Part shown: piece by piece, positions 49,320 to 60,411 of the stretch | How positions within the stretch are numbered: position 1 is the stretch's first letter | How the letters are laid out: each line of letters begins with the position of its first letter | NCBI GenBank assembly: GCA_918026815.1 | Contig: CAKJVC010000012.1 | Span: 2,604,001 to 2,668,000, forward strand | Origin: Chalara sp. BL73 | Taxonomy: Eukaryota > Ascomycota > Leotiomycetes > Helotiales | DNA: 64,000 bases | Direction: 5' to 3' | Made by a program: the position numbers and the translations under genes | The notes under the pieces: generated by a model | Told to the model about the DNA's origin: nothing | The model's database searches: none | What the model saw: the letters and a program-made list of their open reading frames with translations, nothing else

Positions 49320-51041
49320 CTATGCTGAAACTGGCCCAGTTTGTGCCTCTGGAGTGGTTTTCTTTTCAAAGATTGAACCTTCTGGAGAAACCTCCTTCGC
49401 CTTCGTTCTCTTGGCAGCCCAGCGCTCAACAAACCACATGCCCACTGAAGTCCACAGACCGAGACATACAACAAAGACAAGCGCTGCTGCATAGCCGTGG
49501 GTCTTTCTGTACTTAGGGGCTTGGCTTGATGGAAACAAATACAGCTGGAAAGGAGTCACGACACCACTATAACGATATTAGAAGTTATTTCAAGCTTGAG
49601 GGCGTGTCTGACTTACAGTCCGAGAGATGTAATCCAGGCCAAAGTAAACGCTCTAAGTTGTTGATCACCACCACAGCTGCTGTTCACCCATCCATAAAGG
49701 AGTGGTGAAATACAACCGTAACACCCGGTAAGGAAGAAAGCTGTGAACTTGAGCCCAGTTGGAACATCCCAGACGTTGAAGATGATGAAGCAGAATGTGA
49801 GAAGAGTACCCACGAAACCGCACACTGGAACTCGAGAACCTATCTTGTCGGCAGCATATCCCGTAGAAAGCATGAAGGTAAAGTTAACAGCTCCGATAGC
49901 AGTTGGGATGTTGTTTACATTTGTAGTCGACCAGCCGGCGGACTTCAAGTAGAGACCCATAAACTGCATAATGTACGATCCACAGGTCAATGACCAGAAT
50001 ACCCAGGCAAGAGAGAAGGCGTAAATTTGCCATGAAAAGACGATACGCTTCAGGACGGTTAAGTCCATCTTGCCAATAGGTTGTCGGCCTTCCTCTTCAA
50101 TTCGCTCGATCACTCTCTTTTTCTCCCATTCATTCAACCACCAGGCATTGGTCCTGTGTGGTGTGTCAGGAAAGCAAAACTGCATGAGAAGTTAGAGTAA
50201 TATCTTCTTCAGAGGAATTTGATTCTTACGATTCCATAAATGGCAACTGGAATCGCCAAAAGAAAGTCAAAAATGAACAACCATCTCCAGGCTGCCATGC
50301 CTCCTTTTCCTTCCATTCCTGCAAATAGAGCTGCCTGCAGGTATCCAGAGAACATTTGCCCAAGAACTCCAGACACAACAAAAAGTGCACTGCGTCTTCC
50401 AAGCTCCGACTTACGGTACCATGATCCCAGAATGAAATGCAAACCAGGACCAGCCGCTGACTCGAAAAGGCCGATGAAGAATCGAAGGACATAAAACTCC
50501 GTCGCAGTGTTGCACTTATAAAGGAACAATACAAAGAGAGACCAAGTCATCAGACAGCCAGTCAGCCAGAAGCGTGGCCTTACGATCGTAATGATCATAT
50601 TTGCCGCTGGGCCGCCAATTATAATTCCAATGTTGAAACTACGTTCCCATTAGAGCTCTAACATTGTAAGGGTTGAATAAGGCCTCACTATGTATTCATC
50701 CAACTAAGTTCATTCCCCTTTCCGAAGCCAAGTTCTTCTTTCATCCCGGACACGCTAAATGAGTTAGAATGAATGGAACAACCAGAGAAAGCTTCAAATA
50801 GCTTTTAAAATTACACATACTATGCATTTGAAACATTGTTTCCATCCAATTGCTTTAGAAAGAAGGTAAGACATGAGAAACTTAATAAGAACCAGTCCAG
50901 TTTGAAGATGAGCCTTTTCTCCTCTTTCGAAGTCCCCGGCTCATGCCATTGAAACCATCCGGACTTCGTTTCTTTGACAGCTGGTTGGATAGTGCTCGCC
51001 TCTAGATCAATCCGATCTCCAGGTGTTGGTTGCGCCGTCAT
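49320..51041 (-). CDS. MFS transporter, Dal5/allantoate permease family
   Basis: This is a 12-span major facilitator of the anion:cation symporter group, which in fungi imports allantoate, ureidosuccinate, pantothenate, nicotinate and similar organic acids. Five exons (51041-50821, 50754-50689, 50638-50230, 50179-49617, 49566-49320) give 501 residues. The N-terminal hallmark of the family is clear: LDWFLLSFSCLTFFLKQLDG, then NNVSNAYVSGMKEELGF. The motif GLFESAAGPG and WYRKSELGRR loop follow in the first half, and the central loop carries FPDTP and WLNEWEKKRVIERI. All introns are 50-66 nt. It is transcribed away from the alpha/beta hydrolase with a shared 730-bp region. Substrate cannot be told, but the neighbouring 5-oxoprolinase suggests a small acidic amide. 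Confidence 0.93.
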
Positions 51042-51773
51042 ATTGCAAAATGGGACAAGCAAGGCAGTATGCCAGGTCAAAAAAGGCAAGTGCAGGCGGT
51101 GAATGAGGTTGAAAGCCTTCAGCAAATGATCCGGAGGCTGGCTTCATTAATACATATGTATCGCAGCTTTTCCGGTATCATGTATGGAGAAATATTGTAC
51201 CATTTTTGGGCCGCTTTGCGATTGCAACTTGAACAGAAGCACGGACCTTCGAGTGTATGAAATCAGAGGCGACATTGCGGTATTATGCGGAGTAGACTTG
51301 TTTTGCTCCTATCAATTTCTGTTCGGGTTGAGTAGCGGATGCTGCAGTCCGAGGATTGCTGACTCAAGAGAGTTTATGGCTAGCTACTGTGATGGGTTGA
51401 AAATCCTGACTGGGTTTTGGTGGGTCCAGCAGCGGGAACCATACCGCAGAAAAATTGCAGGTTTGGGAAATTATACTCCCTTCATCCAGTAGCCAGTTTG
51501 CTTAATGTATCCGGGCAGGATTTATAACCCTTTCAGTGTTTATATTGACATTTCGCCCGTAATAACGGAGTCCGCATTAATTACCTTGATTCGTATATTG
51601 TTCTTGGTGTCCATGTTGATGCGGCTCAATTCAATGGGAAACACTCCACTATCACACCTTATTTGGACTCCATTCGGCTATTCATTACTGTCCAAGTTGT
51701 TGAACGTGTTAGGCTTCTTCCAGTCACTGTGAAATCTATCAATCGCAAGAGAATTGCAAGTCCGAAAATCATT
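51042..51773. promoter_or_regulatory. Bidirectional promoter MFS / hydrolase with CGG-N3-CCG
   Basis: This 732-bp region lies between divergent starts. At 51566-51574 it holds CGGAGTCCG, two inverted CGG half-sites three bases apart, a spacing used by some Zn2Cys6 regulators. Other single CGG/CCG triplets are scattered around. That the neighbouring Zn2Cys6 protein binds here is inference. Confidence 0.35.
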
Positions 51774-52833
51774 ATGGCATTAGAAAGTGTGTCAATCAAC
51801 GGCGCCGAAATAAAGTATCGGCTTATAGGACCAGAAAATGCGCCTCTTATTATCACATTACACGGAGGTCGTGGCTTTGGTATTTAGCTCATCATAATGT
51901 GAAACACTTATAAACATATCTAAATGATTTAGGTGACCACGTTGGAGACTTTAAAGCGTTCTCTCCTCTGGCTGATGAATATCGGGTTCTTTCGTATGAT
52001 ATGAGAGGTCACGGACAGAGTTCAGTCACAGGTCCATTTACTTTCCAGCAGCTAGTGGAAGATATTGACGGCATTCGACAGCACTTCTTGGGTGCAGAAG
52101 GCAAAGTCATCATTCTCGGAGGCAGCTTTGGAGGGTATCTGGCTCAGCAATACGCGATCCAATATGCTCAGCATGTCTCCCATCTCATTCTTCGTGGCAC
52201 AGCTCCTTCATACCATCGTGAGTCTCTGCATTTGGTTTCGAGCGGCTCTGGACTAACCTTCCAAAAGACGAAGATTCTGCTCTGAAAGTACTCTTGAGCA
52301 GACTTGATCGTGCTCCACTGGTCTCTCCAGAAATGCTCGTCGACGGAGTCTTCGGCGCCTTCAAGAGCGACGAGGAGTTCCGGCTTGTGATATTTGCCAT
52401 GGGTCCACTGTATTCAGAAACATATGATCCATACTCAGCATTGCAACGCAATCTTCAGGTCGTCTTTAGGGCAAAGGTTCATAGTGAGTCAAATTTAGCT
52501 ATAACACATAGCTTACGCAAGTCTAACCATTGCCAGATGACCTGTACTCGCAAGAAGAGAAGTTCTTCGACTATCGTGACAAATTAAAAAACATCACGGC
52601 AAAGAGCCTGGTGATTGTCGGAGAGTTTGACTGGATATGCCCGCCAGGTATGTGTTTGGAGATCAACTGAAAGTTTTTGATTTAGATCCTAACAGAAGAT
52701 AGAACAATCCGATATCATAGTTGAAAGAATACCTGATTCGCGGTTGCTAAAGGTACCCAATACAAACCACAGCGTTCATTTAGAGAAAGGAGAGTTAGTT
52801 CTTAGAGCAATCAGAAGCTTTCTGAAGGAATAA
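51774..52833 (+). CDS. Alpha/beta hydrolase, proline iminopeptidase-like
   Basis: Five exons (51774-51879, 51933-52217, 52268-52483, 52537-52647, 52703-52833) give 282 residues. The oxyanion segment is HGGRGFGDH (about 30-38), the nucleophile elbow GGSFGGY (Ser100), the acid GEFDWICPP (Asp234) and the base NHSVH (His262 or His265). Order and spacing match the proline iminopeptidase/esterase group of alpha/beta hydrolases, which cleave N-terminal amino acids, amides or esters; no signal peptide is seen, so it is probably cytosolic. The open frame extends 37 codons upstream, but the ATG at 51774 fits the family's start. In context it could free an amino acid or open an amide for the 5-oxoprolinase-type enzyme next door. 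Confidence 0.9.
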
Positions 52834-53387
52834 AATAGCGAAGTTAATTAATCTTTGAGCATTTTGTGTTTTATAGAGCTCTTAAGATAGTGTTTACAGG
52901 AGGGTGGCTAAGCGAGCGTAGACACTGTACAGCCGACAAGGGCCTAACATTAAGCCTGATAAATTAGCACAGCAACCTGTGAGCGCTTTCGGTAAGCCTG
53001 GAATCAGAGCAGGCCGAGCATATCCGATAAACTACCCCGTAAGTGATCTTGACAGAAATTCTCTTTAGGCCGCCAGCCGCCTATAGCAAAGCTCCAATGC
53101 GCACTTGAAAGCCACGATAACTTGAGTGCCTGACATCAGAATTACGTGCTCGGTGGCGGCAAGCATGATTGTAAATACCCCGTCTAGAGAGAAAAGTCTG
53201 TGCTGTTGCGCTAGTGCGGATGAAGCAAGTTGCGGACGCTGTTGCGACTCGTAGCAAAAGTGGGCTCTCCTCATGAGCGGATACTCGCCTGGATGGTATC
53301 AGCTATATGGGCTCGCCTCAGGGCGAAGGGAAGGCCGTAGGCACAAGTATCATCGAGAATTGCATATTTGTGACATCGGTGTTTGAT
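52834..53387. other. Promoter region of the 5-oxoprolinase gene
   Basis: About 550 bases with no gene. It contains several unpaired CGG triplets (for example near 53151, 53217 and 53231). Confidence 0.4.
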
Positions 53388-56300
53388 ATGGCTGACATTA
53401 GGATTGCTATCGGTGAGTATTGAAGTAGGAAGACATAGAAGATCGAAGCTAACAAAATATTCTAGATCGCGGTGGGACTTTCTGCGATGCAATTATCCAG
53501 ATAACTGGTCGAGAAGATATAGTTCTCAAGATTCTGAGTGAAGATCCCCAGAGGTATCCTGATGCACCGACTGAGATCGTTCGTCGAGCTTTGGAGATTG
53601 CCGAAGGACGCAGTATTGCACTAGGCGAGAAACTTGATGGTTCAAGAATAGGTAGAATCTACTTGTGCCTTGATGCCGCGTGAGTTAAAATTAGGTAGAG
53701 GCATGTAGGATTGGAACGACAGTTGCTACCAATGCGTTACTTCAGCACAAAGGCGAGCCATTCGCTCTTCTCACCACGGAAGGTGTGTGGGTCTATCATA
53801 GAAATGACTGCTTTAACTAATACATATAAAGGCATGCAAGACATCTGTGAGCTGGGTGATCAGACGAGGCCAAAACTTTTCTCCTTGAATATTCAGAAGG
53901 CAAGAGTACTCTTTGACGAAGTTGTTGAGCTCGAAGAGCGGGTAACACCAGAAGACTATGAACTGAACCCTTTCCCTATCACGGAAAAGGTCGAAGAAAC
54001 CGATCCGGATGTTGTTCGGACAGCAAGCGGTGACTTGATCAGGATCCTAAAGAGATTGAATGTTGAAAAAACGCGAGAAGCATTGCAAGCACTCAGAAAG
54101 AAGGGGTTCAAGTCTGTGGCTATTGCTTTTATGCACTCACACATATTCCCAGGTAAGTTATCATCTTGTGTTCCAGAAAATGTTTTGAAATGGACTTTGA
54201 CAACGTCAGATCACGAGAAGCAGGTGGCGGAAATAGCAAAAGAAGAAGGATTCGTTCATATCGCCATCTCATCTGAAGTGTCTCCTCAGATCAAGTATAG
54301 AGAGAGAGCAACAGCAGTTTGCACAGAGGTCTACCTTTTGCCGATCATTCGAAATTATGTGGGCAATTTATTGTCTAATTTCGAAAAACCACCAAAGAGA
54401 TTGGATTTCATGTGCTCTGATGGTGGTTTAAGAAGCGCTGATAAGTTTAGTGGAAACGCTGCTCTTTTGTCAGGACCAGCCGGTGGTGTGGTTGGGATTG
54501 CGAAGTCTTGTTTTGAGACCACAGAGAAAATACCAATTATTGGCTTTGATATGGTGAGAATATATCTAGGCTTTGGCCCCTTTCCTACCAAAATAGTCCT
54601 CCGAATAGTACTAATTAGATAAATCAGGGAGGTACCAGTACAGATATCTGTCGGTTTGATGGAGAATACAAGAGACTATATTCTACAATTATTGCTGGTC
54701 GAAAAATTGCATCACCAATGCTGGAAATTTCTACAGTCGCTGCTGGTGGCGGCTCTATTCTACAGATCAGAAATGGTCTCTTTGCGGTTGGGCCAGAGGT
54801 AAAATTTTCCTAAAGCTCAGTATAATTCCGTTGCTGACGCCAAACAGAGCGCTGGAGCTCATCCAGGACCTGCATGCTATCGGAAAGGTGGACCGCTGAC
54901 GATTACGGACGCAAACCTGTTCCTTGGCCGTTTGGTAACTTCGTCTTTCCCTTCAATTTTTGGTCCAAATGGCGACCAGCCTGTGGATTTAGAGACGGTT
55001 ACCGCAAAGTTCGAGCAGCTCACTAAAGATATCAATTCTGAACTCATGGTCGAGTTGACACCACAACAAGTAGCGCTTGGGTTCCTGAAAATTGCCAATG
55101 AGAATATGGGACGTCCTATTCGTAATGCAACAGAAGCCCGTGGATTTGCGACAGAAAATCATAACCTTGTAACATATGGAGGGGCTGGACCTCGTAGGTA
55201 TTTCTTTCTACACGTTGAGCTTGTGAATTGACTTTTCCAGAACATGCTTGTGCCATCGCTTCATCTCTTGGCATCAATAGAATTATAATACACACCTACT
55301 CCTCTATCCTTTCAGCGTACGGGATTGCTCTCGCCGAAGTGGAGTCAGAAGTAGCGGAACCCTGTTCATTAACCTTCTCCATGGACGTTCTGCCTCAAAT
55401 TAGAGATCGGATCGAGGCACTGAAATCGAACGTCAAGCAAGATCTTGTCTCTCAAGGCATCAAAGAGGCATCAATAACCTATATAGCTTTGTTGAGTCTT
55501 CACTATCAGGGCACAGAGACAATTTTACCAATAATAACGCCTCATAATGAAGATTACGGGAAAGCATTTGCGAAGATGCACCTTCGCGAATTCGGGTTCA
55601 ACTTGGCCAAAAAGGTTTTGGTTTCCGAGATCAAAGTGAGAGCTACTGGTAGCGCCGCACAAGATTCTAGAGCTTCTGAAGAAATTAATTTTTCGGAGCT
55701 GAATTTGCTTAAGGAGGAAAGCCATGAAGTCTCGCCGTCTGCTGCCCAGCCTGTTTATCTTGACGAGGGTTGGCAAGAAGTGCCTATCTATAGAGTGGAA
55801 GAAATTCCCCATGGAGCCAAGATATCTGTAAGTCACCATTTTGATAGCCTACAGTTTACTTTTAATTGTGCTAATTAATTAGGGGCCTGCTTTACTGATC
55901 GACAAAACACAAAGCATTGTCATCGAAAAATACTTCTGCGCCTGCAAGCTTCGAAATCACATCATCATCGACAGGGTCGAAGAAGACGCAGCTCAAACTG
56001 GCCTTTCTACCACCATCAACCCTATTCAATTGTCTGTTTTTGCTAATAGATTCATGTCTATCGCCGAGCAAATGGGCAACACGCTTCAGAGAACATCCAT
56101 CAGCACGAGTATTAAAGAACGACTCGACTTCTCATGCGCTATTTTCTCTCATGATGGTAAACTGGTTGCCAATGCACCCCATGTGTAGGTCATATTTGAT
56201 TTATTATATTTTCCGTGATACTATCAAGTTATGGAGCATGCCAAGAGCAATTTGGCTGACGGGAAATATATAGTCCGGTGCACCTCGGAAGTATGCAATT

Positions 56301-57820
56301 TGCAATTCAATATCAGCATCGCCTGTGGGAAGGGAAACTGGAACCTGGTGACGTACTATTGACCAATCATCCCTCATGCGGTGGTACCCATCTCCCAGAT
56401 TTGACAGTCATCACACCCGTTTTCTTTGAGGAGAGACTCGTATTCTACGTCGCCTCAAGAGGTCATCACACGGACATAGGCGGCGTTGGAATTACAAGCA
56501 TGGCACCAGAGTCTAAGTACCTATGGGAAGAAGGCCTGAATGTCAAGTCTATGAAGATCATTAGTAAGGGTGTGTTCTTGGAGGACGACATTCGTGCAGC
56601 ATTTAACCGCGCTGCGGACTTCCCTGGCTGTAGTGTTACCAGGCGCATCAATGATAACCTCTCAGACCTGAAAGCACAAGCATCTTCGAACCAGAGGGGT
56701 ATCAATCTTCTACAGAAACTGTGCTCGGAATTTGGTATCCCAGTAGTTCATAGTTACATGAATGGCATCCAAGAAAATGCTGAGCTAGCAGTCCGCAATT
56801 ACTTCCGCTCATTTCCACCAGAGAGACGAATTCTAGAAGCTATTGATTATTATGACGACGGCACACCAGTAAAATTGAAGATCATGATTGATGGAGACAC
56901 AGGTTCTGCGACCTTCGACTTTGAGGGAACTGGCCCTCAGATATACGGAAACATGAATGCGCCTATCTCCATAACTTATAGTGCTGTAATATACGCGCTT
57001 CGGTGTCTAATTGATATCGAGATACCTTTGAATCAAGGATGTCTCAACCCAGTCATCATTTCGATACCTGAAGGCACCATCCTCAATCCATCACCTAATG
57101 TGGGGATATGTGGTGGTACAATTTCAAGTCAGAGGATAACAGACACTATTTTTAGAGCATTTGGATCTTGTGCAGCAAGTCAAGGATGTGCGAATTCATT
57201 TGGTTGGGGGCTTGGAGGTAAAGATCCTGCGACTGGTTTGGCAATTCCAGGCTGGAACTATGGAGAAAGTCTTGGAGGAGGGAGCGGTGCAGGTCCAACA
57301 TGGCGTAAGTTATCCTTCCCTTAGAACCCTGCGTCTATTTTACTACCAGCTATATTCTGGCGATTCAGACATATCGAAAAGTCAGAGGATACCTTGCACA
57401 TTCGCTGACGATACATCCCAAGATGGTGCGCACGGAACACACGTCCACGGAACAAACACTCCTAGCACAGATCTAGAAATTATTGAGAAGCGAACAGCTG
57501 TTATCGTGCGAAAGTATGCCATTAATAGAGGGACAGGAGGCAAGGGACGTTTCTATGGTGGAGACGGAATCATCAGACGTGTCGAAGCACGATTACCACT
57601 CAAGTTTAGCATCATTTCTGAACGAAGAGTATTCCGACCCTACGGTATGGAAGGGGGCGAGCCAGGGTCTGTTGGTAGAAACTTTGTATATAAGAAGGGG
57701 CAAGATGGGACGTTTGAGAAGAGCAATCTTGGAAGCAAGGCGATTGTGTGGTTGGAGCCTGGGGAGATAATAGAAATCCAAACACCAGGAGGTGGCGGAT
57801 GGGGCATACCTGATAGTTAG
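53388..57820 (+). CDS. 5-oxoprolinase / hydantoinase A-B fusion
   Basis: This family opens 5-oxo-L-proline (pyroglutamate) or hydantoin-type rings, in 5-oxoprolinase with ATP hydrolysis, and yields glutamate. Eleven exons (53388-53412, 53466-53651, 53699-53782, 53832-54152, 54210-54553, 54628-54798, 54848-55193, 55241-55827, 55883-56184, 56274-57304, 57423-57820) join in perfect phase to 1264 residues, the normal length. The HyuA half has DRGGTFCD (9-16), RIGTTVATNALL, and GFDMGGTSTD near 320. The HyuB half starts about residue 735 (NPIQLSVFANRFM) and has GDVLLTNHPSCGGTHLPD near 813-830, GHHTDIGG and, at the end, TPGGGGWG. Acceptor choice at 53698 instead of 53694 or 53707 restores GSRIEACRIGTT. 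The exact substrate is open: 5-oxoproline, hydantoin or a lactam. Confidence 0.95.
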
Positions 57821-58206
57821 CTAAGCATGTAGATGTAGATACAATGAACTCAGTGCCTGAAGAAAAACAGGCGGGGCTTGTCCGTATCTGCTATTTTTCA
57901 TGAAGCTCCACCTCTTATCACGCAATTGTAGCTTCGGCCGAGTGATTGAAGTAGAAAAAAACACAATAACAGATAAGGAATTCAGATATTTCGGCAGGAA
58001 ACCATTTACTCTCAGGTCGGAAAATTCTCCGCACGTCAAGCATCTTCTTTCAGACTACATTCAAAACTGATAGCCTGTCGGAAACCTCTCACTACTACTT
58101 TGATCACGTGTTCACATAATTTTGCTGCCAAGCCCGGGTGCAGATAGATTTTACCCGTTCCGGCGCCCGTTACACCACATCCTTCACCTTGCGGGTACTG
58201 TCCGCA
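57821..58206. promoter_or_regulatory. Spacer with CGG-N8-CCG upstream of Zn2Cys6 gene
   Basis: This holds the 3' end of the 5-oxoprolinase gene and the promoter of the regulator. An inverted CGG pair with eight bases between (58018-58031) and a CACGTG (58106-58111) lie in it. Autoregulation is only a possibility. Confidence 0.35.
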
Positions 58207-60411
58207 ATGGAGAAGTCACTCCACCGCTTCCGCATATCCAAAGCCCCGACGACGACGAATCGTGGTTCTGATGTTGGGCAAGACTCAGAAGTCCCTACTC
58301 CCCAGAGTGGAACTAGTCCCTCAAATGGCACTATTGAGGTTCCCACAGTTGATAGCGATGTCACGCGTCGTAGGATATTGGCGCAGCCTGCCTGTGAACG
58401 CTGCAGGCGGATGAAGAGGAAATGTAGTAAGACTCGACCTGCTTGTACACTATGTGTCAATAGCGGACTGCAATGCTCCTTCTCAGAGGCATCTGTGCCT
58501 CCCATACGCCAGGCTCGGCAACTACAGGCAAGAGTTGAGTGGTTATCGAGATACATCGATGAGAAGATCCTGTCAGGTGGCTCTTCGGTTGAGTGCCTCG
58601 AGACTGGAGCAGATATTTCCATGGAAACAGCGAAAGTGCCTACTCCTACCCATGAGAATGAAACGGCAAGGAATGAAGATGCAGTGTCGCTGGAAGAACA
58701 AACCAGCTCATTGGTACACGTGACGTCTCCTGATGGTGATCAGGATGTCACATCTGCCTCGCCAACTGATCGTGCAAAAGAGGCTGTCGACCATGGCTCG
58801 GTAAATGCATTTATAGATAGCTTGCATCCTCAAAATCTTACACAACCACCCCAGCCACTGATGGATGGTCCGCCGCACCAAAGTAACCCACAGCCACCGC
58901 AAGCACGACTACTACAACGGATGCCCGTCACAGAGCGTATGCCAGACAAGTCTGCAGCTCTCATATTTGCTGAAGCTTACTTCCGCCACATACACAGATC
59001 TTATCCGTTTATGGATCAAGCTAAAGTCATGGCAGATATGAAAGGTTTGGGAATCTTCCAACCGCAATGCCTAGAGAAGATACCCACGAAGCTGTATATT
59101 CTTATGGCGATAGGTTGCACAACCCTACAGCGAATTGGCCAAGTCCCGGACTCTACTGTTTCAAAGTTCAATATAGCCTACCCCAACATAATTCGTCAAT
59201 GTCTTCTCGTCGATGACATCGATTCTGTCCAAACGTGTTTGTTACTTGGCCTCTATAGTCTATTTGAACCCTCAACAATATGGCCGTGGAAAATAACGGG
59301 TGTGCTTACACGTCAGGTAATCCGCATGGGACTCAGTCGACAAGCATTCGTTCATGAAGATCTGGGTATTCGCCAGGTAGAGATGAGACATAGATTGTTC
59401 TGGAGTGTCTGGACATTGGATCGAATAGTCTCAGCGACTTTGGGGCTTCCTTTTGGTATTCACGATGACAATATTAATGTCCCATTGCCAAGCATAACGT
59501 TGGAAGAATACAGCTCACCTGAAGCATCCCGTCATACCTTAACTCTCCAAATCAACAGGCATGTAATTGCTTTGCGACGACTAGAGGAGCAAATTCTCCA
59601 GCGGATACACTTTACAGATTCATATAAATCTACATCCCTTTCTTTGACAGACAAAAAAATTGTCATTCAGGAACTGCGATCAAAGATTGAGAATTGGTAT
59701 ACTCATGGATGTCTAGTTACCCCTCAGGAACGCGATGCCGTACCTTTCCATAATACGATCCCGTGGCTTAATTTCCGCTACCAGAACTTGCTGCTCTTGC
59801 TATATAGCCCATCCCACTTCAACTCCTCAATTACAGACAGCCACCTCAAAGAACTGCAAAGCTGCTCGCAGAAGTACATACAGCTTAGCGGTGTGCTATT
59901 TGAACACCGCCATATGCCAATGAATTATGTAACAATGTGCCGCTTCGTTGCGCTGACTCCGATTCTACTTTTTTGCATTGTGCGCAGCGGTCCAAATGGT
60001 CCGGACATGGGGAAAGAACTTGCTATGTGCGCTGAGATGCTTGAGGCATTTCCCGAACGGTGGACCCACGCAAAACGTACGGCTCTGGTGTTCAGACGTC
60101 TCGTAGCATCCGTGAGCAATCGAGCGTCCATGCCTGTCAGCCCAGCTTCGTACACAGGCGATAATGCCCAAACCCAGCCCATCTTTTCACTCGAGGATAT
60201 GAACTCTCAGATTGCGAGCCTTGTTCATGATCTACTGGGCGAATCAAGCATATACAGCCGTGCTATCGACGCGTCTATTGAGGTATTGCAGCAAAAATCC
60301 AGCGCAAACGGAACCGAAAAGTTGCAGGGGGACAATCTGTTCGATTCGGTTTGGACGGAAAACAACATGTTATGGTCTGAGCTAGGAGACTTTACGATGG
60401 GTGTTATCTAA
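58207..60411 (+). CDS. Zn2Cys6 transcription factor with PF04082-type domain
   Basis: One uninterrupted frame of 734 residues from the ATG at 58207. The zinc cluster has C63, C66, C73, C80, C83 and C90 in CERCRRMKRKC and CTLCVNSGLQC, with the usual C-x2-C-x6-C-x6-C-x2-C-x6-C spacing, followed by a short coiled linker (RQARQLQARVEWLSRYI). The fungal-specific middle domain is clear from AEAYFRHIHRSYPFMD (about 262-277) to MRHRLFWSVWTLDRIVSATLGLPFGI. It is the likely local regulator of the transporter, hydrolase, 5-oxoprolinase and monooxygenase around it; this rests on position only. Its stop TAA (60409-60411) overlaps the stop of the monooxygenase gene on the other strand. Confidence 0.9.
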   Translation: MEKSLHRFRISKAPTTTNRGSDVGQDSEVPTPQSGTSPSNGTIEVPTVDSDVTRRRILAQPACERCRRMKRKCSKTRPACTLCVNSGLQCSFSEASVPPIRQARQLQARVEWLSRYIDEKILSGGSSVECLETGADISMETAKVPTPTHENETARNEDAVSLEEQTSSLVHVTSPDGDQDVTSASPTDRAKEAVDHGSVNAFIDSLHPQNLTQPPQPLMDGPPHQSNPQPPQARLLQRMPVTERMPDKSAALIFAEAYFRHIHRSYPFMDQAKVMADMKGLGIFQPQCLEKIPTKLYILMAIGCTTLQRIGQVPDSTVSKFNIAYPNIIRQCLLVDDIDSVQTCLLLGLYSLFEPSTIWPWKITGVLTRQVIRMGLSRQAFVHEDLGIRQVEMRHRLFWSVWTLDRIVSATLGLPFGIHDDNINVPLPSITLEEYSSPEASRHTLTLQINRHVIALRRLEEQILQRIHFTDSYKSTSLSLTDKKIVIQELRSKIENWYTHGCLVTPQERDAVPFHNTIPWLNFRYQNLLLLLYSPSHFNSSITDSHLKELQSCSQKYIQLSGVLFEHRHMPMNYVTMCRFVALTPILLFCIVRSGPNGPDMGKELAMCAEMLEAFPERWTHAKRTALVFRRLVASVSNRASMPVSPASYTGDNAQTQPIFSLEDMNSQIASLVHDLLGESSIYSRAIDASIEVLQQKSSANGTEKLQGDNLFDSVWTENNMLWSELGDFTMGVI

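Noticed and set aside
53652..53707. Possible frame error between exons 2 and 3 of the 5-oxoprolinase gene
   Set aside because: Using the acceptor at 53697-53698 restores the family sequence before GTTVATNALL without any lesion.
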